Origin: Eisenibacter elegans DSM 3317
GTDB taxonomy: Bacteria; Bacteroidota; Bacteroidia; Cytophagales; Microscillaceae
DNA length: 64,000 nucleotides
Direction: 5' to 3'
NCBI RefSeq assembly: GCF_000430505.1
Contig: NZ_AUMD01000012.1
Span: 434,001-498,000 of the forward strand
The translations under genes were made by a program, and so were the position numbers. Each line of letters begins with the position of its first letter. Position 1 is the first letter of the stretch. Below the pieces are notes generated by a model. The model saw only the letters and a list, made by a program, of their open reading frames with translations. It had not been told where the DNA came from and did not search any database. This document shows, piece by piece, positions 32,517 to 41,982 of this stretch.

Positions 32517-35015
32517 TTAGTTACTCTCTTGGTATTCGCGGAGCTGTAGTGTGAGGCGTTTTTCGCGCTCGAGTAGGGAGCTATTTTGGCGCAAGAGGTC
32601 TTCTTTTTGCTTGGATACTTGCTCTAGTTGGCGGTGGGTTTCAAGGTCTGACTGGATGACCTCGGTAATATCTTGTGAGATTTCGACGATTTTGTATACC
32701 TGTCCGTCTTGCTCAAACACCGGACAGTAACTGCTTTGCAGCCATCGTTCTGTCCCGTCTTTATGAATTCTTTTGAAACGCCCTCGGATGACTTCTCCTT
32801 TGGCGAGGCGTTTCCAAAACTCTTGATAGCTTCGTTGGTAGCGTTCTTCGTGCTCTACCAAGGTATAATGAGGCTTGTTGCGCAGCTCAACATCAGCATA
32901 TCCCAGAATTTCCAGTCCGTAGGTGTTGGCCTGAATGATATACCCCTTGGTATCATATTCTATAATTGCGTGAGACTTGTACAATGTATCCAATCGGTTG
33001 ACTGCATCGCTGCTTCTGATATACATTTCGGTATTAGGCAATAACAGGCCGATGATTTTGATGAGGTCTCCGTGGTGGTTTTTGATAGGGGTAAAGGATC
33101 CCAACATCCACACCTCCGAGAGGTCTTGGGCTTGGTATTGGAACTGGCCTACCTGGGCAAATCCTTGGCTCAGCGCCTCCCAGAAAACCTCGTAGTCGGC
33201 GTGATTGCGAATATTTTCGGGGATAAGTGCATCATAACTTAGCTTTTTGAGCGAAGGCAAGTCATACTTTAGTTCTTCTAAGAAAACAGCGTTGGCTTTG
33301 CGGATATACCCCTGCGGCGCTAGCTCTATCAAAGCAGTATAACTATTGATGGCTAGGGTCTGCCAGCGGTATTCCAGCAACTGTGCTTCCATCTCTTCTT
33401 GTGTAGAGATGAGTTGATCCATATTTTGGCGCATTTCTTCTTCTTGGGCGCTCATTTCTTCTGTAGCTTCGCGGGCTTCGTCCAGCAGTATCTGCGTTTC
33501 TTTATTTTTCTGAATGGTAGAAACCATAGAAGCGAGAATCTCACTGATACGTTTGACAAAATCGATCTCGTAAGGCTCAAAATATCGGAAAGAAGCCAGC
33601 TCAATAGCGCCCAAGAAATCGGTATCATTGGCCATAATCGGAACTATCAGCACACATCGGGGCGATTCGCCCCCTAGGCCGGAAGAGATACGCACGAAGT
33701 TTTCGGGGATTTCGGTCAGGTAAAGGGTATCCTTTTCGCGCCATACCTGCCCTACCAACCCCTGTCCCATTCTGATTTGGCGTGTTTCGAAGCGCTTACG
33801 CTCATAGGCATAAAGGGCCTTGGTTTCTAGGTAGTGGTCTTCACGGTTATCATCATTGACAATAAAGATGCTTCCTTGGTTGGCCTCTACATAGCGGACA
33901 AGCGTACTGATAAACTCGTCGTAGGTCTGTTGGTCATCTTCATAATTTTGGCGCAAGATATTGCTAAAAAGCGCAATTCCTTCATTGGTTCGGTTGCGTT
34001 GGCGGGCTTGGATGGCTACTTCTGTCAAGCCTTGGCGCATATCTGAAAGAGCCTTACCAATATCGCTATTGGCCTCAAAAACAGCTATTTGGCTCTCAAA
34101 ATTCCCCTTGCTTACCTCGGCAGCAAAGTCTTGCAAGCGTCTGAGATGGGCTTGGAGTTTTTGCAAAGAGTCAATGATGGCATTCAGCTCTTGGTCTTTG
34201 ATTGTATTGAGCTCGCTAAGGTTGCCTTGCGCTAGGGCTTTGGTGTGTAAGGCAGCCGTGCGAATATCCCTAATCAGCTGATTGCTAAAGCGGATAGTCA
34301 TATACAATGAAATCAACAATGAGATGATAATAATGCCCACCAACAACAGACTGAATCCGCTGAGGTTTTCTGCGAGGCTTGCGCCTTTTGTTCGCAGTTT
34401 TTCGAGATGTATTTGGTCGAGGGTTTCGATGTCTTTGAGGATTTTCTGCGTAACCGGCAACACATCCCGGCGAAACACCTCTTTGGGGGAGAGTTGGTTT
34501 TTGAGATCCTCGTCGCTGTAGGTACTACTCCGATAGCTTTCTACCAAATCTTGGGCGTTGCGCAGGTTTTCGAGGCTGGAGAGTAGGTTGGCATACATCA
34601 GTTTTTCTTCTACCCCTGTCCATTGTGCGGCATATTGCTTGAGCGAGTCTGTAATAGCAGGCAGCTCTTGCCGCCAGATACGGGCGCGTTGCTCTTGGTA
34701 GGTTTCGAGTTGGCTTTGGCTTTGGTAGCTTTCGCCCCAAGCCAAGAGGTACGTCTGTAGGTGTTGGTTGCTGTGGCTTACAGCCAGCCCCAGTTTTTGC
34801 CCGTAGATACGCGAGTTTTCCAGTACATTGACCAAGTAGCTTACTTGGTTGGTACTTTGGCTGATTTGGTAAATCACCAATGAAACGAAAGTAGTCAGTA
34901 GTATTGTAATGGCTACAAAGCTAATCATCAGTTGGCCTCTGATACTGCCCAACCACTGCCACCAGCTGCGTTTGGGGGAATTTGTCAAGGGCGCATTTGC
35001 TTTTGTATCGCTCAT
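32517..35015 (-). CDS. Membrane sensor protein with HAMP, GAF and two PAS domains, no kinase domain
   Basis: 832 residues from the ATG at 35015 (in-frame codons to 35093 exist but add an unusual tail). Order: cytosolic start, membrane helix (about 25-47), a helical extracytoplasmic sensor (48-238), a second helix (240-262), HAMP (265-320), a GAF domain (about 345-510), a coiled coil rich in Glu/Gln/Met (515-570), and two PAS domains (about 575-690 and 700-810; DGTERWLQSSYCPVF and ISQDITEVI mark PAC). The protein ends in a coiled coil at LREYQESN with no histidine kinase, cyclase or methyl-accepting region. It probably signals through a partner. Confidence 0.8.
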   Translation of the reverse strand: MSDTKANAPLTNSPKRSWWQWLGSIRGQLMISFVAITILLTTFVSLVIYQISQSTNQVSYLVNVLENSRIYGQKLGLAVSHSNQHLQTYLLAWGESYQSQSQLETYQEQRARIWRQELPAITDSLKQYAAQWTGVEEKLMYANLLSSLENLRNAQDLVESYRSSTYSDEDLKNQLSPKEVFRRDVLPVTQKILKDIETLDQIHLEKLRTKGASLAENLSGFSLLLVGIIIISLLISLYMTIRFSNQLIRDIRTAALHTKALAQGNLSELNTIKDQELNAIIDSLQKLQAHLRRLQDFAAEVSKGNFESQIAVFEANSDIGKALSDMRQGLTEVAIQARQRNRTNEGIALFSNILRQNYEDDQQTYDEFISTLVRYVEANQGSIFIVNDDNREDHYLETKALYAYERKRFETRQIRMGQGLVGQVWREKDTLYLTEIPENFVRISSGLGGESPRCVLIVPIMANDTDFLGAIELASFRYFEPYEIDFVKRISEILASMVSTIQKNKETQILLDEAREATEEMSAQEEEMRQNMDQLISTQEEMEAQLLEYRWQTLAINSYTALIELAPQGYIRKANAVFLEELKYDLPSLKKLSYDALIPENIRNHADYEVFWEALSQGFAQVGQFQYQAQDLSEVWMLGSFTPIKNHHGDLIKIIGLLLPNTEMYIRSSDAVNRLDTLYKSHAIIEYDTKGYIIQANTYGLEILGYADVELRNKPHYTLVEHEERYQRSYQEFWKRLAKGEVIRGRFKRIHKDGTERWLQSSYCPVFEQDGQVYKIVEISQDITEVIQSDLETHRQLEQVSKQKEDLLRQNSSLLEREKRLTLQLREYQESN

Positions 35016-35155
35016 AAAACTCGTGCTTGCTAATGCTTTTTTCGGGAATGGGTATGGGTTGAGCCAAGCCCAACGCTTGATATCAATTGCCAAAACCGTA
35101 CCGTAAAGATAGCAGCATTGTGCTAAATATCAGTAGTTGTACCAATTTTTTCACC

Positions 35156-35710
35156 TCATTCTATCTCCTTGCCCAACAGCCGCAGGTAGTCTTCTATGGT
35201 TAGTCGGAGCGCCTCTTGTTGGGGCGTAGTATGTAGTAAGGGGCTTGCTTGGCAGCGCAGCGTATGCTGGGCCTTGATACTTTGGTAGAGACTTAGGGCA
35301 AAGGCCTTGTGTTGGTGATGGTTGCTGCGCTTCGCAAAGACATACTGCCCACTATCGACCGGCGAAGCCCAATCGATATAAAGGCTGTCGCCAGTGGCAA
35401 AGGCCAACGCGTTAGGCTCTACTACGAGGTAGGCTTCGTCGAAGCGCCAGTTGTGGGCGATAGCCAAATTGATTAGGGGGGTATCGGCAGTTTTGACGCG
35501 TTTTTTCAGCCTATATAGTGTGATATGGGTATTGGGTGGTTCTTCGCGATCATAATAAATTTGCCTGACATTTTTGAAAAACAGCTCTGCGTCGTCTGGT
35601 GTATGAAAGTCAGCCAGAGGTTGGTATTGGCTGCGAGGGTCAGGCGTGCCACATTGGCTATGAAGCCCAAGCAAGGCGAGCCACCCACAAAAGTACAAGA
35701 ATAAGCGCAT
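35156..35710 (-). CDS. Hypothetical secreted or lipoprotein
   Basis: 184 residues. The N-terminal hydrophobic segment (about 2-17; LFLYFCGWLALLGLHSQC) ends at Cys20 and could be a lipoprotein signal, though HSQC is a weak lipobox. The rest is soluble, with no recognised family. It lies 140 bases upstream of the HAMP-GAF-PAS gene on the same strand. Confidence 0.6.
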   Translation of the reverse strand: MRLFLYFCGWLALLGLHSQCGTPDPRSQYQPLADFHTPDDAELFFKNVRQIYYDREEPPNTHITLYRLKKRVKTADTPLINLAIAHNWRFDEAYLVVEPNALAFATGDSLYIDWASPVDSGQYVFAKRSNHHQHKAFALSLYQSIKAQHTLRCQASPLLHTTPQQEALRLTIEDYLRLLGKEIE

Positions 35711-35775
35711 ACAATCAGATGGTTTGGTGTAGCTCTAATACCATCTAAAGGTTGGTTTTGTTGGCAGGGGCAAAT

Positions 35776-35804
35776 AAAAAGCCTGTAAACAGTGCTTACA
35801 GGCT
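35776..35804 (-). terminator. Terminator after the AraC-type gene
   Basis: On the minus strand the perfect 9-bp stem AGCCTGTAA / TTACAGGCT with a 7-base loop is followed by TTTTTATTTG, 10 bases beyond the regulator's stop. Confidence 0.8.
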
Positions 35805-35813
35805 GGGGAGAAT

Positions 35814-36929
35814 TTAGATGTTGACAGCAGTGTCGCGGCGGCGCATCTTGCCGGCAGGGATACCAAACATCATCTTGAAGCGGCGGCAGAAATAGGCTGT
35901 GTCTTTATAACCTACCTCTTGGCCGATGTCGCGGATGCTCATATCAGTAGTCCGCAGCAAGTGTACGGCGTGCTCCATACGTTGATACTCAATATAATCT
36001 TGAGGGTTGATATTGGTCAATTTCTTGAAATACTGCCCTACATAATCCTCAGAGATGTTGGCTACATTGGCCAACACCTTGTTGGACAAGTCGCCGCCCA
36101 GATTTTCTTTGATGTACTTGAATACTTCTACCAAACGGCGGTCTTTGAAGTAGGTACTGTTGGTGGCGAGTTTTTCCACAAAAAGGTCGTTGCGCAGGAT
36201 ATGGCGGATGACCTCAATCACCACTTGCTCCATTTTGTTTTGGAGCATACGGCGTTTGCCCGGGGTAGCCTGAAGGTCTTCTTGTACAATCTCTTTGATA
36301 ATACGTGCCAATCCGGGGTTGTCACGGATGACCAAGGGGGGAATATCGAGTGAAGAGAAAAAGTTGATAGAGTTGGAGACTTTGGCCTCAAACGATAGGT
36401 AGCTGAACGAATTGCTCAGTTTGCCTACTTGGCTTAGGTCGCTGTTGCCTCCAAAATAGCGTTCTTTGCTCGAAATAAAGTGTTGATTATCAATAAAATG
36501 AGGAATACTGTTGATAGGGTCAAAGCCCTCTTCTGCCAAACGGCTAGCATAGGGCGCTAGGCTGTCTTGGAGTCCAAAAGCCATACAGGTTGGTTTACCA
36601 CCGGGTACAAATAGGATATCACCTACCTCTACTTCTTCGAGCGTTTGGAGTAGTTGGCGCTCGCGTTTGCGGCGGGTTTGATCGCTGGTTTCGGGGGTAG
36701 CAGGCTTGCTATGACCGTTTAGTTGGCCGTTTAGCTCCTCTTCGCCTTCTTTCAGCTCTTTGTCTTCGAAATAAGAAAACGCGATAGATTTGTCGTGAAG
36801 CAAAAAAATATGGTTTTCAACATCGTAGTAGTCTTTGACGATAACGGAGTTGAGCAGCTGGATATTTTTAGCTTTGAGCAGCCTTACAGTCAATGCATCT
36901 ATGATTTCATTGTAATCTCCCATACTCAA
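35814..36929 (-). CDS. AraC-family transcriptional regulator
   Basis: 371 residues. The C-terminal 100 residues (about 265-365) hold the double helix-turn-helix of AraC/XylS: LANVANISEDYVGQYFKKLTNINPQDYIEYQRM and DIGQEVGYKDTAYFCRRFKMMFGIPAGKMRRR. The N-terminal part has a charged linker (about 65-95) and a region LEEVEVGDILFVPGGKPTCM whose ligand is unknown. In transcription order it follows the terminator of the acyl-CoA dehydrogenase gene; a promoter match partly buried in that terminator precedes it. Confidence 0.88.
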   Translation of the reverse strand: MSMGDYNEIIDALTVRLLKAKNIQLLNSVIVKDYYDVENHIFLLHDKSIAFSYFEDKELKEGEEELNGQLNGHSKPATPETSDQTRRKRERQLLQTLEEVEVGDILFVPGGKPTCMAFGLQDSLAPYASRLAEEGFDPINSIPHFIDNQHFISSKERYFGGNSDLSQVGKLSNSFSYLSFEAKVSNSINFFSSLDIPPLVIRDNPGLARIIKEIVQEDLQATPGKRRMLQNKMEQVVIEVIRHILRNDLFVEKLATNSTYFKDRRLVEVFKYIKENLGGDLSNKVLANVANISEDYVGQYFKKLTNINPQDYIEYQRMEHAVHLLRTTDMSIRDIGQEVGYKDTAYFCRRFKMMFGIPAGKMRRRDTAVNI

Positions 36930-37003
36930 TTATGATTTTATTTGTATTTTTAGATTTGGTGTTTCGCAAGAAATATGCCGTTAGTACAAGTAGTATAGCT
37001 AAA

Positions 37004-37035
37004 AAAGAAACGTATCACAAAGATACGCTTCTTTT
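37004..37035 (-). terminator. Terminator of the acyl-CoA dehydrogenase gene
   Basis: On the minus strand AAAAGAAGCGTATC / GATACGTTTCTTTT forms a nearly perfect long stem (one mismatch) with a short loop, followed by TTTTTAGC. It lies about 30 bases after the dehydrogenase stop. Its stem contains the -7 box of the promoter described next. Confidence 0.75.
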
Positions 37036-37048
37036 GTTATAATACAAA
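37018..37048 (-). promoter_or_regulatory. Promoter candidate of the AraC-type regulator, nested in a terminator hairpin
   Basis: On the minus strand TTTG, 19 bases, TATCTTTG: an exact match in sequence and spacing to the Bacteroidota primary promoter. The -7 box overlaps the hairpin of the upstream terminator. The regulator's ATG is 88 bases downstream. Confidence 0.6.
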
Positions 37049-37066
37049 CAAATAACTGATTTATGA

Positions 37067-38230
37067 TTATTTTAAGATACCCCGAGAGATGACAATACGT
37101 TGTACTTCGGAGGTGCCTTCATAAATCTGGGTGATTTTGGCATCGCGCATCATACGCTCTACGTGGTATTCTTTGACGTAGCCGTAGCCGCCGTGTACTT
37201 GTACGGCTTCGGTGCTGACCCACATGGCGGCTTCTGAGGCATATACCTTGGCCATCGCGCTGGCGTGGGCATAGTCGAGGCCGGCATCTTTGATGCGGGC
37301 TGCTTGGAGGCAGAGCAGGCGAGAGTTTTCTACCTTGAGCGCCATATCGGCCAGCTTAAACTGGATGGCCTGATGTTGGCTAATGGGCACTCCAAATGCT
37401 TTACGTTCTTTGGAGTATTGTACAGACAACTCGTAGGCGCCAGAGGCAATGCCCAAGGCCTGAGCCGCAATCCCAATACGCCCGCCGTTGAGGGTTTCCA
37501 TCGCAAAGCGGAAGCCGAAGCCATCCACCCCGATGCGGTTTTCTTTCGGTACGCGCACATCCGAGAACATCAGCGAGTGGGTGTCGGAGCCACGAATACC
37601 CATTTTTTCTTCTTTTTTACCAATAGTAAAGCCTTCCATTCCTTTTTCTACAATCAGGACATTGATGCCTTTGTGGCGTAGCTCGGGATTGGTTTGGGCT
37701 ATGACAAGGTAGATATCGGCATTACCTCCGTTGGTAATCCAGTTTTTGGTACCGTTGAGTAGGTAGTGGTCGCCTTTGTCTTCGGCAGTGGTACGCTGGG
37801 AGGTAGCATCAGAGCCTGCTTCGGGTTCTGAAAGGCAAAATGCGCCCAGCTTTGCGCCGGTAGCTAGTGGTACGAGGTACTTGCGCTTTTGCTCTTCATT
37901 GCCATATTTTTCCAAACCCCAGCAAACGAGGGAGTTGTTGACAGACATACAAACCGAAGCTGAGGCATCAATCTTGGAGAGTTCTTCCATCGCCAATACG
38001 TAAGACACGGTGTCCATACCGCTGCCGCCGTATTCAGGAGAGACCATCATCCCCATAAAGCCTAGCTCGCCAAGTTTTTTGATTTGCTCTGCCGGAAATA
38101 TTTCGTGGGTGTCGCGTTCAATCACACCGGGAAGCAGTTCGCGCTGCGCAAATTCACGCGCTGCCATACGGACTTCTTGCTGCTCTTCGGTCAGGAAAGC
38201 TGCCGAAATTTCGGTATCTATAATCGCCAT
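37067..38230 (-). CDS. Acyl-CoA dehydrogenase
   Basis: 387 residues, full-length for the FAD-dependent family. Motifs are [15 protein letters not shown] for FAD and substrate binding, [11 protein letters not shown], the FAD-binding [24 protein letters not shown] and the end [18 protein letters not shown]. It most resembles short/branched-chain dehydrogenases (BCD/ACADS-like) of beta-oxidation or amino-acid breakdown. A -7 box (TATCTTTG on the minus strand, 38269-38276) lies 38 bases upstream of the start but no -33 match is seen. Confidence 0.93.
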   Translation of the reverse strand: MAIIDTEISAAFLTEEQQEVRMAAREFAQRELLPGVIERDTHEIFPAEQIKKLGELGFMGMMVSPEYGGSGMDTVSYVLAMEELSKIDASASVCMSVNNSLVCWGLEKYGNEEQKRKYLVPLATGAKLGAFCLSEPEAGSDATSQRTTAEDKGDHYLLNGTKNWITNGGNADIYLVIAQTNPELRHKGINVLIVEKGMEGFTIGKKEEKMGIRGSDTHSLMFSDVRVPKENRIGVDGFGFRFAMETLNGGRIGIAAQALGIASGAYELSVQYSKERKAFGVPISQHQAIQFKLADMALKVENSRLLCLQAARIKDAGLDYAHASAMAKVYASEAAMWVSTEAVQVHGGYGYVKEYHVERMMRDAKITQIYEGTSEVQRIVISRGILK

Positions 38231-38370
38231 AATTTATTGGTTTATTACTATCGGAGTTATTTGGAGTACAAAGATATGCCTTTTCACAAAAAATAAAAAA
38301 GGCTTTTGTACTTTTAGAAGGGATGCCTAGGGGCTGTGTGGCGGATGCCAACTTGGCAAGCACAGGCGCT

Positions 38371-39177
38371 TCAAGAGGCAGCAGGAAGGGATACTTTGCG
38401 TTTGGGTGTCGAAGTTTGCTCAACCGAAGGCTGGACAAGCAGGCGGCGACTGTGCAATTCAAAAGCCAACAAATGCCCTTTGCCATATTCGTTTGAATAG
38501 ATACAGCCGTTGTCTAGCCCAATGCTGGGGCTATTTTGGGTGATTTGGCTTTGTATTTGGGCTAGGTTGTAAGGCCGATGCCCATAAATCAAGGTGCGAT
38601 ACCCTATTTTGTGGGGCTCGATAGGATAATTTTTAGCCCAAAGCATCGCCGTTTGGTCAGAAAAAGGGTCGTTTATTAAGAAGTTCATCCCGGCGTGTAC
38701 CATCACATAATCGTTTGTACTGTAGTACAGCGGGCGTTGACGTAACCATTCGATATAATCAGCCGGAATATCACCTACTTTCCGAACGCCAAAGCTGCGC
38801 AAGGTCGCATCGCCACCGTAGCGCTGCCAACTATCCTCTAAGCGCATCATCCCGACCATTGGTTGCGGGTTATGGGCTTCGTCATAACAGCGTAGAAGCA
38901 CATCTTCGTGATTGCCCAACAGGCTGATGATTGCCTGTCCTTGGCGTTCGAGCTGCCGCAAATAATCTAAAACCCCCTTGCTTTGAGCGCCTCGGTCGAT
39001 ATAATCACCCAAGAAAACCAGCAAATCATTGCTCGAAGGGCGGATACTGTCTTCTATCAAGCGCAAAAGTGTTTCATAACAGCCGTGAATGTCAGGAATT
39101 ACCCAAGTACGGGTCGGATGACCGGAGAGGGAAACGCCCACAGGGGGGCTGGAAGGTATTAATGGTTTGATACTCAA
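38371..39177 (-). CDS. PPP-family serine/threonine-type metallophosphoesterase
   Basis: 268 residues. The PPP motif set is complete: DIHG (PDIHGCYETL), GDYIDRG, GNHED, then HAGM and YGHRP with metal-binding His. This layout is shared by bacterial PrpA/PrpB-type protein phosphatases and diadenosine tetraphosphatases; it removes phosphate from proteins or small molecules. The substrate is not evident. It lies divergently to the crotonase gene, with 190 bases between the starts. Confidence 0.9.
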   Translation of the reverse strand: MSIKPLIPSSPPVGVSLSGHPTRTWVIPDIHGCYETLLRLIEDSIRPSSNDLLVFLGDYIDRGAQSKGVLDYLRQLERQGQAIISLLGNHEDVLLRCYDEAHNPQPMVGMMRLEDSWQRYGGDATLRSFGVRKVGDIPADYIEWLRQRPLYYSTNDYVMVHAGMNFLINDPFSDQTAMLWAKNYPIEPHKIGYRTLIYGHRPYNLAQIQSQITQNSPSIGLDNGCIYSNEYGKGHLLAFELHSRRLLVQPSVEQTSTPKRKVSLPAAS

Positions 39178-39228
39178 AGGACTATCGGGGCTAAAACTAT
39201 CGAAAGAACGTGTATGGGCGGCGAAAGG

Positions 39229-39263
39229 TTTGAAAGGCAGTTTTCAAAAATATCGTATCTTTG
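39229..39263 (+). promoter_or_regulatory. Possible promoter of the crotonase gene
   Basis: TTTG at 39229-39232 and TATCTTTG at 39256-39263. The -7 box is a perfect match, but the 23-base spacing is longer than usual. The -7 box also forms the left arm of TATCTTTGTGAAGATA, an inverted repeat. Confidence 0.45.
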
Positions 39264-39367
39264 TGAAGATACCCTGTTTGATACTTGTTTTTGTTGGAAA
39301 AGTACAATAACTTGTTCAAATAGTTTTACTGAAAAACGGTCTACCTACTCCTCTAAACTACCTTTCT

Positions 39368-40189
39368 ATGCCTGCTGAATTCCAAACACTTAAACTGCAT
39401 ATCCAAAATAATGTCGCGCTGCTGACGCTCAACAACCCTGAAAAGGCCAATGCGATGACGGCTGCTTTTTGGACAGAACTGCCCCAAGCCCTAGCTCATA
39501 TCGACCAAACCCCCGAAGCACGGGTGGTGGTCTTGAGTGGCGAAGGCAAACATTTTACCTCAGGCATCGACTTGCAGATGCTGATGGGAATGAAACAAAG
39601 CTTTGACAAGTTCAGCTGCCCTGCCCGTGCACGAGAATTCCTCCGCCTCGATATCCTCCGCCTTCAAGAGGCTTTTACGGCCATTGAACGCTGCCGCAAA
39701 CCCGTCATTGCCGCCATTCACGGCGCGTGTATAGGCGGCGGGGTAGATATGGTTACGGCCTGCGATATGCGCTATTGTACGGATGATGCCTTCTTTGTTG
39801 TCAAAGAGATAGACCTCGGTATGGTGGCCGACGTAGGCACGCTCCAGCGCTTGCCCAAAATCATCCCCGATGGTATTGCCCGCGAGATGGTCTACACAGG
39901 CCGCAAAGTTTCTGGCCAAGAGGCTGTACGCGTTGGCTTGGCTAACAACAGCTTTGCTGACAAGGAGGCGCTGATGGAAGGGGTGATGAATATCGCCCGT
40001 AATATCGCCGAGAAATCACCGCTCTCTATCCGAGGTACCAAGGAGATGTTGCTCTACACCCGCGAACACAGCGTAGACGAGGGACTCAACTATATCGCTA
40101 CTTGGAATGCGGCCATGCTCTTCTCCAACGACATCCAAGAGGGGCTGATGGCGCAGATGCAAAAGCGTACCCCCAAGTTTGAAGATTGA
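39368..40189 (+). CDS. Crotonase-family enoyl-CoA hydratase/isomerase
   Basis: 273 residues of the crotonase fold. The oxyanion-hole stretches are FTSGIDLQMLMG and AAIHGACIGGGVDMVTACDMRY; VKEIDLGMVADVGTLQRLPKI follows, with an acidic residue in the catalytic position as in dienoyl-CoA isomerases (ECH1 type). The closing SPLSIRGTKEML is also normal. A role in beta-oxidation of unsaturated fatty acids is likely. Its neighbours suggest a fatty-acid-breakdown region with the acyl-CoA dehydrogenase 1 kb away. Confidence 0.88.
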   Translation: MPAEFQTLKLHIQNNVALLTLNNPEKANAMTAAFWTELPQALAHIDQTPEARVVVLSGEGKHFTSGIDLQMLMGMKQSFDKFSCPARAREFLRLDILRLQEAFTAIERCRKPVIAAIHGACIGGGVDMVTACDMRYCTDDAFFVVKEIDLGMVADVGTLQRLPKIIPDGIAREMVYTGRKVSGQEAVRVGLANNSFADKEALMEGVMNIARNIAEKSPLSIRGTKEMLLYTREHSVDEGLNYIATWNAAMLFSNDIQEGLMAQMQKRTPKFED

Positions 40190-40304
40190 GTTTATGTTAC
40201 CCAGTACAACAGGCTTGTGGGAGGTTCTGAAAATCCATAGCCTGTTGGTTTATACCATATTACGACAGATTTTTGAAACAAGAAACTTTAGATACCACTA
40301 GACT

Positions 40305-40697
40305 ATGCGCCGTTTTATCATACTTGGTATCATAGGGCTGCTTTGGGGGTTGAGTAACCCAACTGTCGTTGCTCAAAGCGACCCAGTGTTGTTCTGGTTA
40401 CAAGAGCAAAAACTCAAACCACCCAACTTGCAACTGCGTATTTACTTTAGTACCAATATGTTATTGGATAGAGACGGTTGGGTTACTAGTCACAAAGGCC
40501 ACAAGACCCGCTCGGGCAACAATCACGAATTTGCCCTAGAAAACTACCAAGTAAATAGCTGGAACACCCTCAGTACTGGTGAGGCAATCTTTGTCGATAC
40601 TGATCAAGGAAGTCTGTTCTTGCCCTACAAAAGTATTCTGTTGATGCAGGCTACTACCGAAAACGACAAGCAGCTTTGGATAGTGTATCTGAAATAG
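40305..40697 (+). CDS. Small secreted hypothetical protein
   Basis: 130 residues with a signal peptide (about 1-23; RFIILGIIGLLWGLSNPTVVAQ). The mature part is soluble and beta-rich with several aromatic residues; no family is recognised. It has no close partner: 115 bases follow the crotonase gene, and a repeat-containing gap follows it. Confidence 0.6.
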   Translation: MRRFIILGIIGLLWGLSNPTVVAQSDPVLFWLQEQKLKPPNLQLRIYFSTNMLLDRDGWVTSHKGHKTRSGNNHEFALENYQVNSWNTLSTGEAIFVDTDQGSLFLPYKSILLMQATTENDKQLWIVYLK

Positions 40698-40767
40698 AAC
40701 AGGATTCATCGGATTTGAGGATGAACAAGGCTAGATGGTACGCTAAGGGTATCAATTTCACAGACTA

Positions 40768-40958
40768 AGAGCGTGTTTGAATTTTCGGCGCGACACTCAA
40801 AACAGCTGATTTTTGTGCTGCTATTAGGCAAAAAGCGCAGGTGTTACCATTTAACCCACGATTTTAATCTTGGGAGGGCTACAACGAGTATTTTTAACGA
40901 CATAATAGCGCAAAAAGCAGCGTTTCGGTGTCGATGAAGAGAATTTTAAACGAGCGCT
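40768..40958. mobile_element. 191-bp element with long imperfect inverted arms (MITE-like)
   Basis: The ends are AGAGCGTGTTTGAATTTTC and, read inwards from the other side, AGCGCTCGTTTAAAATTCTC. Matching blocks continue inwards: CGACAC, AAACnGCTGnTTTTTGnGC and CTATTA, giving arms of about 60 bases. There is no open reading frame. Flanking bases GACTA and TAGTC extend the palindrome, and no target duplication is obvious. Only one copy is in the window. It lies in the 436-base gap between the secreted protein gene and the TPR gene; the remaining 175 bases hold nothing recognisable. Confidence 0.5.
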
Positions 40959-41133
40959 AGTAGTCATTGTATATCAATACTTCCCTCAAACTGTAGATTC
41001 AGTCCAAAAATCACAAACATAATACGGTATCCCTAGTTTTTCAATAATAGTGCTGTCAGCAGCAGGCCGCTACCAAGGCCGGTCGTTTGGCAGTTGCTTT
41101 CACAACTGATAATTTGATTGCTCGTTGCTACTT

Positions 41134-41859
41134 ATGGCCAACATTCCTACCACTCATCCCGATTTCTTAAAAGCTTTACAATATTGCGAACAGGGGCAAT
41201 ATCAAGCGGCCTTACTATTGCTCGAAAAGGTGTTGTATGAACACCCTGCCCACGCCGAGAGCCTGTACAACAAAGGCTTGGTTTTGAGTAAATTAGGTCA
41301 ATATAAGGCCGCTGTAGAAACGTATACATTGGCCCTGGCCCAAGCCCCTGACCAAGCGCTGGTCTATAGTGAACGAGGGGTAGCCTACCACCAACTCAAA
41401 GACAACCGCGCTGCGCTAGAAGACCTTAGCACTGCCCTCAAACTAGAACCCGAAAACCCCTATCGCTATGCCAGTCGCGCCTATGTGCGCGCACACGTAG
41501 GCGACATCAAAGGGGCTATCGCCGATTATAAACAGGCTATCGCGCTTGACCCCGAAGATGCTATCGCCCTCAACAACCTAGGCCTGCTCGAAGAGAAAGC
41601 CGGACGCAAAAAAGCCGCCCAAGAGTTTTATGACAGGGCGGATGCCATTGCGGATAAGGGCAAATCTTTTGACAAGCCTGATATCGATACAATCTTGGCT
41701 GAATACGAAACCCATAAGGCCATACAAGAAAAACTGCATCAGTCCGAACCGCCACCGCCTACGCGCCTACAGGTCATCGCAGAGGTTTTTACCAAGGCCG
41801 ATACTTTCCGGGAGTTTGTAGATTTTGCTAAGAAAACATTGGGCTTGCGCAAAAAATAA
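41134..41859 (+). CDS. Tetratricopeptide repeat (TPR) protein
   Basis: 241 residues from the ATG at 41134. Consecutive 34-residue TPR units run from about residue 6 to 170 (for example AESLYNKGLVLSKLGQYKAAVETYTLALAQAPD and AIALNNLGLLEEKAGRKKAAQEFYDRA). There is no signal peptide, so it should be cytosolic. A C-terminal helical region (175-241) follows. TPR proteins scaffold protein complexes; the partner is unknown. Confidence 0.88.
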   Translation: MANIPTTHPDFLKALQYCEQGQYQAALLLLEKVLYEHPAHAESLYNKGLVLSKLGQYKAAVETYTLALAQAPDQALVYSERGVAYHQLKDNRAALEDLSTALKLEPENPYRYASRAYVRAHVGDIKGAIADYKQAIALDPEDAIALNNLGLLEEKAGRKKAAQEFYDRADAIADKGKSFDKPDIDTILAEYETHKAIQEKLHQSEPPPPTRLQVIAEVFTKADTFREFVDFAKKTLGLRKK

Positions 41860-41982
41860 CATGCCACCAAAAGGGTTTGACAGAAGATAAACAAAGAGAA
41901 TAGCACAAAGGCGAAATTTTTGTTAAAAAATACGGCATCATTTGTGCTAACTTTTATCTTTGTGAGCCAAAACCTTTTTCAT

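Noticed and set aside
40208-40246. Terminator after the crotonase gene
   Set aside because: AACAGGCT/AGCCTGTT pairs perfectly, but the loop is 23 bases and no T run follows, so support is weak.
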